Origin: Chionis minor
Taxonomy: Eukaryota; Chordata; Aves; Charadriiformes; Chionididae
DNA length: 64,000 nt
Assembly (NCBI GenBank): GCA_013398295.1
Contig: VZSF01008945.1
Coordinates: 62,001-126,000, forward strand
Direction of reading: 5' to 3'
Shown here: piece by piece, positions 38,197 through 49,905 of the stretch
How positions within the stretch are numbered: the first letter of the stretch is position 1
How the letters are laid out: each line of letters opens with the position of its first letter
Notes under the pieces: generated by a model
The model's input: the letters and a program-made list of their open reading frames with translations, nothing else
Databases searched by the model: none
Told to the model about the DNA's origin: nothing
Translations under genes and position numbers: made by a program

Positions 38197-38284
38197 AATA
38201 GAATCACAGAATCATAGAATCATAGAAAGATCTGGGCTGGAATAGAATCACAGAATCATAGATTCATAGAAAGATTTGGGCTGG
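38197..38284 (-). repeat. 44-bp tandem duplication of a CR1 3' end
   Basis: Copies at 38197-38240 and 38241-38284 differ at two positions. Each contains the octamer tail plus about 18 bp of 3' UTR (agatctgggctgg / agatttgggctgg). Confidence 0.93.
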
Positions 38285-38862
38285 AATGGACCTTCAAAGA
38301 TCATCTAGTCCAACCCCCCTGCCACAGGCAGGGACATCTTTCACTAGACCAGGTGGCTCAAAGCTCCATCCAACCTGACCTTGAACACTTTCAGAGATGG
38401 AGCATCCATAGTTTCTCTGGGCAACCTGTTCCAGTGTCTCAGCACCCTCATCGTATAAAAATCCTTCCTTGTGTCTAGTCTAAACATACCACCTTTCATT
38501 TTAAAACCATTACCCCTCGTCCTGTCACTACAGGCGCTGGTAAAAAGTCTTTCTCTGTCTTTCTTATAAGCCCCCTTTATATATCGAAAGGCCGCAATAT
38601 GGTGTGACCCCGGCCTTCTCTTCTCCAGGCTGAAAAACCCAACTCTCAGCCTGTCCTCATAGGAGAGGTGTTCCAGCCCTCTGATCATCTTTGTGGCCCT
38701 CCTCTGGACCCGCTCCAGTGGGTCCATGTCCTTCTTGTACTACAGGTCCCAGAGCTGGATGCAGCAGTCCAAGTGGGGTCTCATGACTGCAGAGCAGAGA
38801 TGGAGAATCACCCCCATTGACCTGCCAGCCATGCTTCTTTTTATGCAGCCCAGGACATGGCA
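38197..38862 (-). mobile_element. CR1 LINE 3' fragment with duplicated tail
   Basis: Minus-strand CR1. The 3' terminus (38197-38284) is present as two 44-bp tandem copies. The ORF2 C-terminus is open for 127 codons (38727-38344): '[20 protein letters not shown]', 'RGNGFKMKGGMFRLDTRKDF' and '[20 protein letters not shown]'. Upstream, 'CIKRSMAGRSMGVILHLCSA' is in a different frame, so a frameshift separates it. The 5' truncation is at about 38862. Confidence 0.93.
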
Positions 38863-41800
38863 TAGGACATAATGCAAGAAATACGAGCCTGGTATGACTG
38901 CACAAGCCTTCAGAAGTGGAGACACAGGATGTGGTGTGGGGGAGTAAGGGCATGGGGAGATAGGAGATGGGGCACAGGCTTGGCACTGGAGGGTCCACAG
39001 CTATGAACAACTCACCCATGGCCAGTTAGAGAAATGCAAACCTGGAGCTGGGCAAAAATAATTTTAGGGGTAACAAAGAGAACAAAGACATGCTATCTAA
39101 CATGTAAAACACACATACGTCATAAATTCAGAGTAACATGGAGCTGCAGACCAGTGAGGAAAGAACAAAGATGTAAAAGCATGCTAGCCAACATAAAAAA
39201 TCACCCCAAAGCTAATTTTGGATGGAACAATTTAGTGTGACACTGGACTCATGAAAGTGCTTCAATGTGTCTCGGCTCCACACATAAAACCTCTAGTGGT
39301 TAAATCTGATTTTTAGCACAGGCACTGCAGCACAGCCAAGGCCATGGATTAGACTGTAGTGCTCAACCTGTCGCATTGCACGCATCAGGCCAGAACCCCA
39401 CTTTGGATTCAGGTCTCCTCTCACACAGCCTGCGGGAAGAAAACAGGAAAATCCCTACATCTGCTCAGCCTTAGTCATCCCTCCCCTCTCTAGCTGTCCA
39501 TAATGTTTTCTCCAAATCATTCCCATTTTATGCCTATCACCACCATGTAACATTGCAGATCTAAGCTTTCATCTCTCTTTACTTTGCTAGCCAACACATT
39601 ACACTGATTAGCAGACAAATAAAGATGTTTACACAGGAACAGAATCCACTTGTCCTTTTTAATATTTTCTTTTAAAGAGTATGAAGCTGAGTGTTGTTTT
39701 AGTACAGCGAAGAGAAGCCAAGAAACTCCTGACACCATTTCAGAACTTATTAAACTACCAGGCATCAGCAAAAGCAGGATGTGGTGCCAGGAGAAGGTTT
39801 TAACAAGACTGTTTCAGTAATATCTTGTTATCATCCATCTCCTCTCCATCTCTCACTTAAGAGATCCTCCATAGACCATTTAATACCCTAATCTGCTACC
39901 CACTGTCATTACCCTGTTTTTCTGACTTTCACTCTTCCACCACCTGTATTTCTTTATGCTAAAATAAATGTAGCAATACCGCTATAATAGTCTGAAGTAA
40001 AGTATTTTTAACACTTCAGTAACATTTTAGACTTGCAGGAAAGCATGTATCTCGTAAGGAACTGGAGAAGATGAGTAATATTTATTAGATGACAGGCAAC
40101 AAAGAGAGAGCGTGCTAAGACATTTTCTCATCCTGCTCTGGGAGTAAGGAACCTCTCTGCACACCAACTAATATAGAGTCTTTAGTCTGCAAGTGCTGGT
40201 CCATCCCTTTCCCAAACATACGTAGGATATAAAGGAATCTCTATCACAAATAGCATGCGTGTTAAAAATGTAATTTTGCATGATCCAGATTATCAACATA
40301 ATTAGAAACAGAAGTGTCTCTTCTGGATTAGTGTGTAGGACGTCCTGAATATAATCAAATAGTAGCTGCTCTGGAAAAAGCAAATCCCAGTCAAGGTCAA
40401 GCAAACATAACCACAGCTTGTAGGACGTGTGATGGACACTTTCCACCCTCCCCAGCGTTTGCAAGGCCTTGGCTGAATTACTCTGCAATGGAAAACAAAG
40501 TTCAGGGCACTAGAGAACATGAGCCTTGACAAAAGGAGGAGTTAATCTGGGTAGATACACAACAGAGGAGAAGACAGAGGAGATAATTGTTAAGTTCACA
40601 GACAGCAAACAAAAGGAGCTACCTCAAGTGTTTTCATTTAGTTCCAAAGAAAAAATACTTGCATCTAGAAATTTAATGTACAACTTGTACTTCTGAAAGT
40701 TGCCAATACTGTATCCAATACCATATGCCAATACTGCTTCCTTGGAAGATGTTTTCAAAATAAGATATCGGCCAATATTGTCTGTTATTTGTCTCCAGAC
40801 ATTTAGCGAGGAACGAATGGAAACTATCAAGGAAAAATAAGAAGCTGCTGTTTTGATTAACAGTACACTGAACAAGGGGGCATTACATTCTTCTCTTTGA
40901 AAATTTGAAGCAAGAAAAGTAGATCATCGGCTAAAGAAAGGTAAACTAGAATTTTATACGACTACATTCCCAAAAATCAAAGGCAATTTTGGTGAAGCCA
41001 GGGACCTAAATCAAAGCAGCACTGTGATTCTACCGTCTCCTAAAATGCATTCCCTGCAGTCCCTAACTGACTTTTATTTTCTTCTGAAATTTTACATCAA
41101 TTAGCTCGCATTCTGTTTACAGCATCAAAGTGCTTCCACACTTTGATAAATCACAGCTGAGATGTCAGCGGTCATTGCTCCGTGAATGAACCACAGAGAT
41201 GTAAAAAAGGCAATTTTGCGGGGGGTTAGAAATCAGGAAAAAACTTACCTCACAGGAGCTACTAAAAAAGAAGGCAGCACAAGCATGAATCACCTTTGCT
41301 GAGGGTGTAGCACATTATTCTTTTCTGTCGTTCCATCAATAGTCCAGGTCCATCCCCCACTTCTCCCAGAGCTCACTACAGTTGCCAAATACAAATGATA
41401 TTTTGTGGTTTGTTCATTTTAGGTCTTCTCTTTGTCCTCAGATACAAAAAAATCTGTTAAAAAAGGACAAAACAAAATCATGGGGGGATGCGTAGGGCTG
41501 TTACTACTATATGTCAGTAGAATGTTTCTGCACAATAGGTTTTCTCTGAGTTGGCAGGGAAGGGGAGTTTGGCAGGTAGATGGAAGTATCAGATGAAACG
41601 GCTAGCTGTCCAGCGCTCTTTCTGTGGATGATGGATGCCTGTGTATCCCTTGCCTACTCAGAATACTTTGCAAGCTACAGGCAATGGATGCTTCCTTCAG
41701 CATTTGTAAATTTTAGATAATAGGCTTCTAACATTCAGACACTCTGCTTCCACTTTTTTTCTCTGGGCTCTGCTAGAGCTCACATTAACATTTTAGTTAA

Positions 41801-44800
41801 CCTGCTAATCTCCTAGCACAAACACAACAGGCTACATTAAACAAACAACAGATGGAAATGGGAAAGACGTAATGGCTACATGATGTGAAATACCCTGCAA
41901 TTAGCAATGAGTTGCATTGATTTTTTTCATAACAGTCCTTCTAGAGTCATTCAAGTTTCCTCCCACAGATGCATTAAGTTTTCAAGAATGAATTTAAATC
42001 CAGCCTAGTGTTTTCCACAGTGAGAAATGTTTTTTTTTTTAAATACTCAACATTGTACACTTTATCTTCAGTGGTTCATACCTACTGTAGCCAGATGGCC
42101 GAAGTCATTCCCTTTGCTGTTGTCTTTGGCTATGAGATTATCTGAAAGGTATTATTCATATCAGGTTCTCCTGTTTCAAAAAATTCCACCTTTCTTTTAA
42201 TTTCTTCCCACTCCAGCAAAGCTCAGAAGCCACTAAGGAAATCTCACTTTTGGTACTTATTTGAACACTGGGGTCTACTGGGAGAAACTGCTTCTAGCAA
42301 CGAGGGACAGATGTCTTTCCCTACCATGAATGGTGTATTTCTGTATCTGCCTGCCTGAGCACTGTAAACTGTTACTCTTGCCCATAATATCTGGGGAGAA
42401 TTTGGATCAGTGGCCTGCACAGTGACCAGGGGGAGCAGCTGCACTGTGTATGAGGTGGCTTGCTGCAGCCCAGTGGTGAAATGTGCTCTGCAGATGCTTC
42501 TTATTTACCTCTTCTTTACTTTTTATTTTTCCCCTTTTCAAGTCCATGGCCAATGGCCCAGTGGTGTATCAAGACACGCAAGAGAACAGCAGAGACTCAG
42601 TTTGCAGGCAGGGAAACAGCCAGGTGGAGCTCAGGGGAAAAAAGTCAACTCCTGTTTGCATATTCTGGAAAACTCCTCAGTAGATAATTACTTGGCAAAT
42701 GGATTCTATAAACTGCTCTGGCTCAACTGGATAATGTAATATCTGGAATTCAGCTATTATAACAGGGACATCCTTTTTGCAGATGAGGTGCATGAAATCA
42801 GTCACAGTTTTGGAGACTCCTACAGCAAACACGCCAGAGTTGCTTTATTAACTGCCAGTTCAGTTTGCCACTGCCTGGAGGACTACAACTTATTTTCTCC
42901 AGTGAGAAATAGTAGATCCATTGCTAAAGCATATGCCAGTGCATAAACGACACTATTAGTTCATCAGTCTAGGCTTCTGCTTGATCTCAAAAGCCTTCTC
43001 TACAGGCCTTCAAGAGAAGGTGGTGAATGGCTAACGGTAGCTCATCATTCATAATCACTAAATTAGCATTCAGCTAAACTCCAGGTGTTGGCCAATGTTC
43101 ACAGGACTCTTGCAGAAGCTGTCCCATGGACAATAAAATATCAGCCCAGCAAGAACTCTTCACATTCAGGGATTCTCGTGGACATAGTTAAGGGGAAAAA
43201 AACCCTTATATCTGATCATTAAACTTCAATATAAAAGCCTCCATGCAAAAATTAAATGATCTTCAAACTGAAAAATGTATCTGAGGTAGAGAACAACTGC
43301 ACTAGACTTGCTTAGACTTTGCTGTGGTGACAGTAGTGATTGGCATATCTCCCAGTTATTTTGGATGCGTCAGGACATTAAAACTGGGATCTAAGTACTA
43401 TTGAAATTACTACCGTGTGCACAGACGTAGATCTGGAGTATTTCCTGGCATGCCATAGTGAAACATGGAAATCACAAGTTTAATCGCATGTCCACACAAA
43501 TATCGTTAGTTCAAGACATAGTACCAGAAATCTCAGATTCAATTCTCTCTTCCTATGACTGTGCCGCTTCCTATAGCAGTTCATTACACAGGTTCTAGTG
43601 ACATATTTTTATTGATTCAGAGACAGCAGATTAGTGACAGACTGCTACAAATTCTTCTGTCCCTGACATGTAATTATTCCTGAAACAAACTAATAGCTTT
43701 CATTTATCTAGAATAAAACTTTCAAGAAAAAGAAGTCAATCACTTCAAATGTTCCTGTTAGTCCACCTTCCCTCTTGTTCTGATATAATTAAGAGATAAT
43801 GTCAGTGGAAGGCAGGCTTGTTGTGGGACCCACTACAAGATATATAGCACAGTATTGATCACAAACTTCAAAACAAAGTAGTTATTTTCAACATGAGTGG
43901 ACAGTTTTTGACAAGTTTTTGTTGCTAAATCTTTATCTGTCCTCCTGCTTTCTTTATTTTTTGTGTAAAACAGTTTCAAAGCTAAACTAACCTGACAATA
44001 CAATACAATTAATTTCCGAACTATAAGATAAATCAGAAAATAATTCAGACTCCATTTCTTTCTTCCCACAGAAAAAGCTTCACTTTCTTTAAGAAGTTTG
44101 GATTTTTCAAACCGAAAACTTAAATGAGGGGATTACTCATATTTTTAGTAGAGTTTCACGAGAGTAGTATACTAATTTGTAATGCTTAATGACACTAATT
44201 ACACAAAACCAGAAGCTTAATTGAACATTATTTCATAAACACTCATTTTAGTTTCACACAGAATATATGTATTTAATATAGTTTTCAGATAGAAGAGACT
44301 ATCTTTAATCTAGTATACAGCAAAAAAAGAAAAGAGACAAGTATGTAGCAGCATTCTTCTGATAACAAGTGATCAAAGGGAATAATATGAGTAGAATATG
44401 TTATTCACTTACTTATTAGAATCTTACACTGGAGGTAGTTTGGCATGAAAAAATAAAAACAGGGTAAAAAGCCTTTTTTTGGTTTTTATAGTGTTTTTGT
44501 CCTTACACCTTACATTTTTCAACCTGTTTAATGTTTTGATACTTGAACCTGCTTCTGATAAAATTAAGTGAAGGGGCTTTTCCATATAGCACTTTATGCT
44601 CACAACTGAACGAGCGAGCATGGTAGAAGACAGATGCCAAGAAGTACGCTATCTGTTTGCAGAACATGGGAGGATGGAGTGCTTGTAAACTATGTAATGG
44701 GAGTGTTTGGCATTCAGGCCGATAGTAAAAAAAACAAATAGCTTTGCATATTCATAGGAACTGACCCTGAATATGAGGGCCATAAAGGTGACGGTGACTT

Positions 44801-47800
44801 GCTCTAAACACATTATCTGAATGTACAAGACTTTGTGTTGCAACTCATTTTTTTAACGTAACCGCAGATGTCTGGAAAATAAAATTGGTCCCAGGGAAGT
44901 AGAGAAAGTATCTGCAGCGTACAATGGTAGAGGTAATTTTACTTGCTATATGGTAAAAGAATCATCAGACTGGGCAAATACAAAGAAATCTAATAACTTA
45001 CATGTATACTATATAGAGAGTTCATTTGCTATTGCATCCCCGATTACAATGTACAGACATGCAGAAAATTGGATAGTAACCTAACGCCTAGAGAAAAATC
45101 AACATACATCTCCCATACAAATAAAATGTAAATGCAGAATAATTTCTTGGGTGTTATATTTGTGCCAGATCTTGCTAAAAGTCATTCTGGAAAGGATTAA
45201 ATAAAAAAAAGGGAAGAAAAAAAAAGCCATTGTAAATGTCAACAGATTCCGACCTGGAAGAAAAATAAGCACAGCACAAAGAGAAAAGTCTATAGAAAAC
45301 AGAAACCCAACAATCTATTCACAGGCATTTCAGAAGACTGATAAGGCATAGACCATATTAACAAAAGACATTTAAGTTAAAATAGAAGATGAGGAGGGGA
45401 AATAGCAAAAAGCGCAGAAAAAGATCACCAGAGGAATGGACAAAAATCAGGCTCAATCAAACAGCAAGGTTAATAATGATGGAGAAATTCGATTTATTGT
45501 ACCATTAATCCTCAGATCAAGAACGGTTCATCTTTATTGTAATTACAATTAAACCCCCCATATTTTCATGGAAAAGATGACTTTTCAAATCTGTCTTTTT
45601 AGACGATTACAAGTTTGCTTTATGTAAGGAACTAAACCATACTATGAAAACACTTTGCACAGTATATATACATTTATGAAACGTACAGCTCATCACCATT
45701 AAAACAGTTTCATATAGAGGAAACTTTAAAATAGCTATTTCTGTACTAAAAGATGTTTCTGTAGTTCAGTTGTTTGATCTACATACCAGCGCCAAAATAG
45801 AAGCATGTGTTTAGATTAGAAGAAACTGATTACAACTTTGAACTTAATTTTCTTTTTGCTGAATAATGAATATTCTTTTTCTTTCGCTTGTTTAGTTGTC
45901 AATCTTTACAGTAAAGCTAGTTACAGACATTAATATATTTGCCTTGCCAAACGCATAGCATGTTTTGAACAAGTGATCATGCATGCCTAAAGTTAATTCT
46001 TTTTTGGAGTTTCAGTAAGGTTGGAGATGTAGAAAAGGTGTTGGGCTTGTGGGGCTTTTTCCTCCACTAGTAATGTAATCGTAACTTTTCCAAACTGAGG
46101 CAGCTGACAAAAACTTAATCCGAGGCAAGATCTACTTGCATGGCTTAAGTATAAGCTACACAATTGAATTGTCCAGGAACGTTGAAGGAAAGGACTTCAA
46201 GTATGTCTATTTAAATTTTAAGGCTTTTTTATTTATTTTTAAAACTTGAATATCATGACTGTCAACCAGCACTCAAAGTCACGTGCAGAAAGTTAACACA
46301 ATGGATAACATTATGAGACAACTTTTGCAATTATATGAAATGTGTTTTGTATTGAAAACCAAGTGAAGAACAAAGATTGCCATCTAACAGCTGCAAATAT
46401 AGGATATATGAATATTGATTGGATTAAATTTCTGCTGCCTCTAAGCTCGTTTCCCTCAGTTCAGAAGTCAGGTCCTGATAGCAAGGAATAGAGCTGTAGT
46501 GTTCAGTAGGGATGCTTCTGTGTGCCTCTTTGCTGAAGAGGAAGGATCCAGAGACGCTACTACTACTACCATGCTTGCCACGGTCTGATCTTTCTGCTTG
46601 GCTGCCTAACACCATCACCAATGTTTGGGAGAGAAGAGTAAGTAAAGCTACAGGGGGCATCAGCCCTTCTAGACCTTCCTATCCACAGTTACCAAAACTA
46701 AGATATAAAGACTAAACTAAATGCCTTATAGTTACGAGGTAAGTCAGGTTTGATATTAGACTGGAGTTACATTACTGTTTATGGAAGAAAAATCAGCTAA
46801 ATTCAATAAAGTTTTCAAAAGGTAAAGAATACTGTAGCATAGCAAGCAGGGTCCTTGTTTCTACCCTACTCCAAATCTCCAGCGTTTGGGGTCATGTTAT
46901 GTATGCCTCCTTAGAGGTTGGAGGAGATGTTCAAGTTCCTTTGCCCATACTCCAAACGAAAGCTGTGCTTTTAAATGTCGCTCACTTCTGTGTCAGGAGA
47001 TGAGTCAGGCTATGAGATGCACGTGATACTGTGCTGAAGATTTGCCGCTTTACTCTTGGCAATAAGACCACAACCAAAAGACCACAGGAACATTGAGAAA
47101 CATCAGAATGAAGATAGCTAGGTGTGGTGAAGATTAGACTCCCTCTTATTTCTTTGAGATTGTTCTGCTTTCTGCAGAAGACAGTGGCTTCATGAATTGG
47201 TTGAGGAGTACATCAAGACCTCTCCACCACTCACGAAACTCTGCATTAGTGCTTGCTGGAAGGCTGGAGGCATACAGACTCCATTTAGTGCAAAATCTGA
47301 CTGCTGTTCTCAGGAGTCTTCCTCCCTGCTTGTGATCCCTCTGTGTGACTTCAAAGTAGAGAACAGGATCTCTGAATAGGTACTACATATCAAAAGCGAG
47401 TTCCATTCAATCATCCAAATGGCTTTAGCTCTCTATCAATATCCTGAACCTCCTTCATCTGCCCCCACATACAATTCTTACATTTACCACAAGATCTCCA
47501 CAGGATGACATGAGTTGCTCAGTGTCCTACAAGGACATTCTGAAAAGCCCTTCATGGTGACCAGGTTTGTAACATTTTTCAACAAGAGATCTCACTGACG
47601 TCTCACAAAACACATCCTCCATCCTCTAAAGAATTAGTGACACTTCATTGGAAGTGAAGATTGCAATGTAAAAGATAAGAATTGAGATTTATTATTATGA
47701 CACTTAATTATTCACTATTGGCATTTGATCAATTTTAAAAAACCCATTCATTAGACTTTGTAACTGAAATGCATCTCTTACCTTTTGAAAAATTTATTGA

Positions 47801-48434
47801 GTTTAGCTGACTTTTCTTCCATAAACATAACAATGTAACTCCAGCCTAATATCAAACCTGACTTACTTTACAACTATAAGGATTTTGGTTTAGTCTTTAT
47901 ATCTTTGTTTTGGTAAGATTTTTTTGTTTTTAAATATCATCGGGTGCAATAATGTTCCTTACCAAATAAATGCTTCAACGTTTCCTTAAAGAAGATAAGT
48001 TTCTGATTTCCTCAAAGGATATGTGTGGCAGATAGTCATATCTCCTGGCAACTAGGTCAGGAAAAGCCACAATGCTACAACTTGGCAATTACAATATTCT
48101 ATCAAATAAAAGTAATACCTTAACCTTGGGCAATGAGAATCAACAGAAGAAAACTATTTCACTTTTCTTCAAATTATGCAGCACAGCGCTTGAAACTCTT
48201 CATCTGAGAAAACTTTAATTCTAAATTTCTATTAAGACAAGTTAAAATTTACAGGCTCTGTCTTTGTCACTAGTTTAGCAAGTGGGACTGGTTTCCTTCA
48301 AGAAACTTGAAGGCTCCTTTGTCCTATTATAAATACCTACTCAGACCCAAAGCCTACCTTCCACTGAGCAGTATTTGGGGTTTAAGACTTATAAAAAAAA
48401 TAGTTTTATTTAATGCAACTGACCTACTCCCACA
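38863..48434. other. Long single-copy stretch, no gene seen
   Basis: 9.6 kb without a recognised repeat family, gene or RNA. Minor items are a 78-codon minus-strand frame at 46424-46660 with a signal-peptide-like start, and a few splice-like sites at about 40480 and 42543. None is strong enough to call an exon. The sequence is AT-rich throughout. Confidence 0.45.
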
Positions 48435-49545
48435 CAAAATGCTGTCCCACACAATATTCTTGTCTCTAAAATGGAGAGACATGTATTTGACAAGTGGCCC
48501 ACGCAGTGGATAAGCAATTGCTGAGATGGTTGCACTTCAAGAGTTGCAGTCAACAGCTCAATGTCCAGCTGGAGATCAGTGACGAGTGGTGCCCCTCAGG
48601 GATCCACACTGGGACCGGTATTGTTTAACATCTTTGTTGGGGACACGAAGAGTGGGATTGAGTGCACCCTCAGCAAGTTTGTGGATGACACCAAGCTGAG
48701 TGGTGCAGTTGATACTCTAGAGGAAAGACATGCCATTCAGAGGAACCTTGACAGGCTTGAGGAGTGGGCCTGCGCAAACCTCATGAAGATCAGCAAGGTC
48801 AAGTGCAAGGTCCTGCACCTGGGTCGGGACAATCACAAACATGGATACAGGCTGGGCAATGAGTGAAGTCAGAGCAGCCCTGCGGGAAGGACTTGGGCAT
48901 ATTAGTGGATAAAAAACTGAATATGACCAGCAATGTGCGCTCACAGCCCAGAAAGCCAATTGCACCTGGGCTGCATCAAAAGTGCATCTAGCAGGTTGAG
49001 GGTGAGGTGATTCTCCCCCTCTACACCACTCGATGAGACCCCATCTGGAGTACTGTGTTCAGCTCTGGGGCCGCCAGCACAAGGAAGACATGGACCTGCT
49101 CAAGTGGGTCCAGAGGAGAGCCACAAAGATGGTCTGAGGGCTGGAGCATCTTTGCTATGAGGACAGTCTGAGCTGGGGTTGTTAAGCCTGGAGAAAGGAA
49201 GGTTCCAGGGAGACCTTACTGTGGCCTTTCAGTACTTCAAGGGGGCCTACAGGAAAGATGGGGAGGGATCAGGGAGCGTAGCAACAGGACAAGGCATAAC
49301 TGTTTTAAACTGAAAGAGGGTAGATTTACATGAGATATTAGGAAGAAATTCTTTACTGTGAGGGTGATGAGACACTGGAACAGGTTGCCCAGGGAAGTTG
49401 TGGATGCTCCATCCCTAGAACTGTTCAAGGCCAGGTTGGATGGGACTTTGAGCAACCTGATCTTGTGGAAGGTGTCCCTGTCGATGACAGGGGCATTGGA
49501 CTAGATGATCTTTGAGGTCCTTTCCAACCCAAACCATTCTATGAT
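48435..49545 (+). mobile_element. CR1 LINE, RT core to 3' end
   Basis: The longest 3'-complete CR1 in the window. It starts near 'atgctgtcccacacaatatt', inside the RT domain, and ends with the tail 'attctatgat' at 49536-49545. In order it holds RT palm motifs, the ORF2 C-terminal region ('QRRATKMV' followed by a stop, then a frameshifted leucine-rich block) and the 3' UTR with 'ggactagatgatctttgagg'. Several indels break the frame after 48863. It lies 130 bp before an older CR1-like scrap in the same orientation. Confidence 0.95.
48561..48866 (+). pseudogene. CR1 reverse transcriptase fragment
   Basis: An open 101-codon segment of the ORF2 RT palm. '[20 protein letters not shown]' is the conserved PQGS-LGP-LFNIF motif. 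'[20 protein letters not shown]' contains the catalytic DD pair (FVDD codons at 48678-48689; the family norm is FADD, so one Ala is changed to Val). '[20 protein letters not shown]' and 'KVLHLGRDN' follow, ending in a stop (TGA) after 'RLGNE'. The endonuclease and N-terminal RT are missing, so it is inactive. Confidence 0.92.
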
Positions 49546-49675
49546 ATATTATAAAGTGAATGTGGCCGGTATTTAAAAGATTAAAAGCTGTTCCAACAGA
49601 TAGCAAAATACACATAAATATGCATTTCTGTTTATTCTGTCACTGCATGTGTTATTGCCCTTTAATGAACATCTC

Positions 49676-49905
49676 ACAGGTAACTCCTCTTGGATCAGTC
49701 CTGTTTAATATTTTAATCGGTGATTTAATAAAATATAAAATCATTGCTAGAAAAATTGGCTGATTACACAAAAATTGCTGGAGAGGTAAATGACAATGTA
49801 GACAATTCAACAATACAGTGCAATCAAGATTTCCTGGTAACTGCATTTTATACAGCTGAATGCAACATCATGCACCTTCAAAGAAGGACTCTAACTGACA
49901 TCTAA
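49676..49905 (+). mobile_element. Ancient CR1/L3-like RT fragment
   Basis: A much-decayed RT block separate from the CR1 just upstream. It reads 'VTPLGSVLFNILIGDL', then after a frameshift 'KLADYTKIAGEVNDNVDNST', and 'TAECNIMHLQRRT'. These correspond to CR1-clade motifs PQGSVLGP-LFNIF-GDL, LADDTKI-GEV and KCK-MHLGR. The catalytic ADD reads ADY. Because the upstream CR1 already contains this RT region and ends in its own tail, this must be an independent, older insertion. Whether it is CR1 proper or a related L3-type LINE cannot be told by eye. Confidence 0.55.

Noticed and set aside
40168..40488. 106-codon minus-strand frame after a good acceptor-like site (ttttccattgcag)
   Set aside because: No good donor follows, and the second half has the hydrophobic composition of T-rich intron-like DNA.
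42543..42623. 81-bp exon-like open segment after a long pyrimidine tract
   Set aside because: The acceptor is the weak AAG type, the donor is ordinary, and an 81-bp open frame is common by chance.
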